Part shown: positions 60,539 to 64,000 of the stretch, piece by piece
Layout of the letters: each line of letters opens with the position of its first letter
How positions within the stretch are numbered: the stretch's first letter is position 1
Translations under genes and position numbers: made by a program
Assembly: GCF_001562255.1 (NCBI RefSeq)
Contig: NZ_CP014301.1
Location: 2,356,001-2,420,000, forward strand
Source: Bosea sp. PAMC 26642
GTDB lineage: Bacteria; Pseudomonadota; Alphaproteobacteria; Rhizobiales; Beijerinckiaceae
DNA length: 64,000 nt
Reading direction: 5' to 3'
Notes under the pieces: model-generated
Databases searched by the model: none
The model's input: only the letters and a program-made list of their open reading frames with translations
What the model was told of the DNA's origin: nothing

Positions 60539-61690
60539 ATGGCCCTGCATTTCACCACGCCCGAATTCGCCCGCCGCCGCGACGCGCTTCTGACCGCCAT
60601 GCAGCGCGACGGGCTCGATGCGCTCTTCCTGTTCCAGCAGGAATCGATGTTCTGGCTGACCGGCTACGACACCTTCGGCTTCTGCTTCTTCCAGTGTCTG
60701 GCCGTGAAGGCCGACGGCACCATGGCTCTTCTCACCCGCTCGGCCGACTACCGCCAGGCGCAGCAGACCTCCAACCTGAGCGACATCCGCATCTGGAAGG
60801 ACGGCCGCGACGCCAACCCGGCGCTCGACCTGCTGGCGCTGGCGCGCGATCTCGGTCTTGCGGGCAAGCGCATCGGCGTCGAATACGAATCCTATGGTCT
60901 CGTGGCTGCCAATGGCCGCAAGCTCGACGCGGCCTTCGCAGGCGTCAGCGATCTCATCGATGCCTCGACCATCGTCACGCGCCTGCGCTCCGTGAAGTCG
61001 GCCGAGGAAATCGTCTATGTCCGGCGCGCAGCGGCGCTCTCCGACGCGGCCGACAAGGCCGGCCTCGACGCCATCCGCGCCGGCGCCGACGAAGGCGACA
61101 TCCTGGCCGCCCAGCACGATGCCATCTTCTCGGGCGGCGGCGACTATCCCGCCAACGAGTTCATCATCGGCTCCGGCGCCGACGCCCTGCTCTGCCGCTA
61201 CAAATCCGGCCGGCGCAGGCTCGACGCTGACGACCAGATCACGCTGGAATTCGCCGGCGTCGACCGCCACTACCATGCAGCGATTATGCGCACCGTCGTG
61301 GTCGGCGAGCCAAAACCCCTGCACCGGCGTTATCACGCCGCCGCCAAGGCCGCACTGCTCGCCTGCGAGGCGGAGCTGAAGCCCGGCCGCACGGCCGGCG
61401 ACGTCTTCGCGGCCCATGCCCGCGTGCTCGACGAGCATGGACTCTCCCAGCACCGCCTCAACGCCTGCGGCTACTCGCTCGGCGCCAAGTTCACGCCGTC
61501 CTGGATGGACTGGCCGATGTTCTACGAGGCCAATGACTGGCCGCTCGAAGCGGGCATGGTGATGTTCGCGCACATGATCCTGATGGATTCCGCATCAGAG
61601 ACGGCGATGTGCCTGGGCCGGACCTATATCGTCGGCGAAACGGCGGCCGAACCCGTCAACCTGCCCGATCTGGACCTTGCGATCCGTTGA
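60539..61690 (+). CDS. M24-family (creatinase-fold) hydrolase lacking metal ligands
   Basis: This 383-residue protein has a creatinase N-terminal domain (FARRRDALLTAMQRDGLDALFLFQQESMFWLTGYD) and a pita-bread C-terminal domain (SAEEIVYVRRAAALSDAADKAGLDAIRAG, EFIIGSGADALLCRY). In metallo-aminopeptidases the motif is LDFG...DxTRT plus GHxxG. Here it reads ITLEFAG...HAAIMRT and GYSLGAKF, so the usual Asp/His metal ligands are absent. It is more like creatinase or the DoeA ectoine hydrolase. The start at ATG 60539 is provisional (60503 possible). Confidence 0.85.
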   Translation: MALHFTTPEFARRRDALLTAMQRDGLDALFLFQQESMFWLTGYDTFGFCFFQCLAVKADGTMALLTRSADYRQAQQTSNLSDIRIWKDGRDANPALDLLALARDLGLAGKRIGVEYESYGLVAANGRKLDAAFAGVSDLIDASTIVTRLRSVKSAEEIVYVRRAAALSDAADKAGLDAIRAGADEGDILAAQHDAIFSGGGDYPANEFIIGSGADALLCRYKSGRRRLDADDQITLEFAGVDRHYHAAIMRTVVVGEPKPLHRRYHAAAKAALLACEAELKPGRTAGDVFAAHARVLDEHGLSQHRLNACGYSLGAKFTPSWMDWPMFYEANDWPLEAGMVMFAHMILMDSASETAMCLGRTYIVGETAAEPVNLPDLDLAIR

Positions 61691-61757
61691 GCCTAGAAAG
61701 GCCGGCAACGATTTGTAAAGAAGTCCGGACCCGTACGACAACAAGGCGGGAAGCGTC

Positions 61758-62309
61758 ATGACCAGACACCTAAACGGCCTCGTTTTAATTCCGCTCGCCG
61801 CGCTCGCGCTGGCGGGCTGTCAGGAAACCACGACCGTCGCGCGCCAGCGCGTCGATGCGCCTGGCGTCCCGGTGTCGGTGCAGAGCATTTCCGGTGCACC
61901 CGACTCGGTGACGACCAATTTCGCCAGCCTGCTCGGCGAGGCCGCCGCCGAACGCAAGATGGAGATCGTCGCGGGCGACAAGCCGGCGCGCTTCCGGGTC
62001 CGGGGCTATCTGACCGCTCAGCCGACCGTCGACGGCCAGACCTCGCTCGCCTTCGTCTGGGACGTCTATGACGAGAGCAAGAAGCGCGCCCAGCGCGTCC
62101 AGGGCGAGAGCTTCGGCCGGAGCGGCGGCGGCGCCGACCCGTGGTCGGGAATCGACCAGACCGTCGTCGCCAAGGCGGCCTCGGAATCGATGGACGCCAT
62201 TGCGGGTTTTCTGGTCACCACGCCGGCCGTCGAGACCGTCAATCCGGGTGACAAGACCAAGGCCGCGGGAACAAAGACGGCCGCCGCCGCTACTGGCAAG
62301 CGACTCTGA
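61758..62309 (+). CDS. Putative lipoprotein
   Basis: This 183-residue protein has a lipoprotein signal (VLIPLAALALAGC, lipobox LAGC). The mature part includes VSVQSISGAPDSVTTNFASLLGEAAAERKMEIVAGDKPARFRVRGYLTA, TSLAFVWDVYDESKKRAQRVQGE, and SMDAIAGFLVTTP. It looks like a conserved family of Hyphomicrobiales outer-membrane lipoproteins, without a known role. CGGGAAGCGTC precedes the ATG. Confidence 0.8.
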   Translation: MTRHLNGLVLIPLAALALAGCQETTTVARQRVDAPGVPVSVQSISGAPDSVTTNFASLLGEAAAERKMEIVAGDKPARFRVRGYLTAQPTVDGQTSLAFVWDVYDESKKRAQRVQGESFGRSGGGADPWSGIDQTVVAKAASESMDAIAGFLVTTPAVETVNPGDKTKAAGTKTAAAATGKRL

Positions 62310-62575
62310 GGCGCGCCCACAAGCCATCGGCTCTACCCTCGGTAACGCTCCGTCATCCTGGACAAGCCGCTTAGCTGCGCCGATCCGGGACGCGCTGGTG
62401 TCGCAGCGCGATCGGGCTTTGCGGCTTCGCGCAACCCGGCGAGCGGCTTGGCACACCTCATCGCCTTTTGCACTGCCCTTTCGCAGTGCAGCGGTCGACT
62501 CGTCGTCATGCCGCTGTTATGAGCCCTGCGAACTGAGCCAGCTTCAGGCTGCTCACGCCCAGCCAGACCAAAACG
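62310..62575. repeat. Gap with truncated family-A repeat (copy 6)
   Basis: It contains half of a family-A element, CGTCATCCTGGACAAG to CGATCCGGGA (62351-62391), without its mirror arm. A hairpin GCACTG / CAGTGC follows at about 62469-62488. It leads into prs; no gene seen. Confidence 0.65.
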
Positions 62576-62587
62576 GTGCGACCCGGC

Positions 62588-63532
<945 letters not shown>

Positions 63533-63573
63533 GAAGATCCCCAGCTGGTTTGACGATAGTACCCAAATCGCGT

Positions 63574-63676
63574 TGTCATCCCGGACAAGCCGCGCAGCGG
63601 CGCCGATCCGGGATCCATTCCGGAACGGCTCAGGCATGGATCCCGGGTCTGCGCTTCGCTACGCCCGGGATGACGA
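63574..63676. repeat. Family-A palindromic repeat, copy 7
   Basis: The ends TGTCATCCCGGACAAG and CGCCCGGGATGACGA flank inner arms CCGATCCGGGATCCAT and ATGGATCCCGGGTC. It lies between prs and queC. Confidence 0.88.
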
Positions 63677-63700
63677 CGCGGGTGTTTTGACGGAACAGAG

Positions 63701-64000
63701 ATGACCACCTCCCGCGCGCTTGTCCTCTTCTCCGGCGGCCAGGATTCGACCGTCGCGCTCGCCTGGGCGCTGGAGCGGTTCGACAGCGTCGAGACGATCG
63801 GTTTCGACTACGGCCAGCGCCACCGCATCGAGCTGGAGTGCCGGCTGACGATCCGCGACAGGCTGCCTGCGCTCTCGCCTCTCTACAAGGCGCGGCTCGG
63901 CCCGGACCATCTCGTCGACCTGAGCGCGCTCGGCGCGATCTCCGACACAGCTTTGACCCGCGAGAGCGAGATCGCCTTCGCCGAGACCGGTCTGCCGACC
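63701..64000 (+). CDS. queC: 7-cyano-7-deazaguanine synthase, 5' part
   Basis: The open frame from ATG 63701 runs off the window (100 residues visible). It has the PP-loop ATPase motif [18 protein letters not shown], then [24 protein letters not shown] and [16 protein letters not shown]. QueC converts 7-carboxy-7-deazaguanine to preQ0 for queuosine in tRNA. Motif and length so far match QueC well. The 3' end is outside the window. Confidence 0.93.
   Translation, partial: MTTSRALVLFSGGQDSTVALAWALERFDSVETIGFDYGQRHRIELECRLTIRDRLPALSPLYKARLGPDHLVDLSALGAISDTALTRESEIAFAETGLPT

Noticed and set aside
60377..61573. Long N-terminal extension of the ubiK frame
   Set aside because: The extension is antisense to the creatinase-fold gene; the real ubiK start at 60376 has an adjacent GGAGAG site and matches the family length.

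Overview
The window is chromosomal DNA of a high-GC alphaproteobacterium. The gene set (rplS followed by leuC and leuD, an Omp31-type porin, an ilvE-marR-ompR-envZ-like block, uvrC-pgsA-moaD-moaE, many short palindromic intergenic repeats) points to the Hyphomicrobiales. A Bosea-like genus is my best guess, from gene style rather than from any search. About 75 genes are packed tightly, often with 4-base stop/start overlaps (ATGA, GTGA, TTGA). I see no rRNA, tRNA or CRISPR array.

Layout. 1-3.6 kb: a partial sulfite-oxidase-like gene, an acyl-CoA ligase, an SDR and rplS. 3.7-4.3 kb: a ParDE module. 5-9.5 kb: leuC and leuD, separated by small membrane, zincin, LysE and DUF genes. 9.5-14.8 kb: a DUF1501/DUF1800 pair, then a DUF4394 protein divergent from an ECF sigma/anti-sigma pair. 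15-18.6 kb: a RecD-like helicase, a divergent DapB homologue, an SDR and a HigBA module whose toxin is frameshifted. 18.6-26.1 kb: a fused hydantoinase/5-oxoprolinase divergent from a TRAP transporter, with a MarR-like regulator downstream. This looks like an uptake-and-hydrolysis unit for a lactam or hydantoin-like carboxylate. 26.1-30.1 kb: repeats and nested palindromes, an AT-richer acquired patch (MarR, DUF1398, membrane protein) and a complete IS1182-type element. 30.1-38.9 kb: an ArsR/SRPBCC pair, an EamA exporter, RNase T2, RlmJ, GST, Omp31 porin, a sugar transferase and an SDR. 39-48.6 kb: three more toxin-antitoxin modules and a CPT-like kinase, mixed with pgeF, midA, lgt, uvrC, pgsA and moaDE. 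48.6-64 kb: ilvE, a PetPR-like regulator pair with histidine kinase, LysR, GST, a chemoreceptor, proC, ubiK, a creatinase-fold hydrolase, prs and the start of queC.

The most unusual signal is a set of mobile palindromic repeats. One GC-rich element of about 125-135 bp lies inside two unrelated protein genes, midA and uvrC. It has the same plus-strand orientation in both, but the genes are on opposite strands, so it is translated in two different ways and stays in frame in each. UvrC carries a second, different palindromic repeat next to it. A separate family of about 100-bp palindromes occurs seven times between genes. One copy supplies the C-terminus of a small ORF and another splits moaD from moaE.
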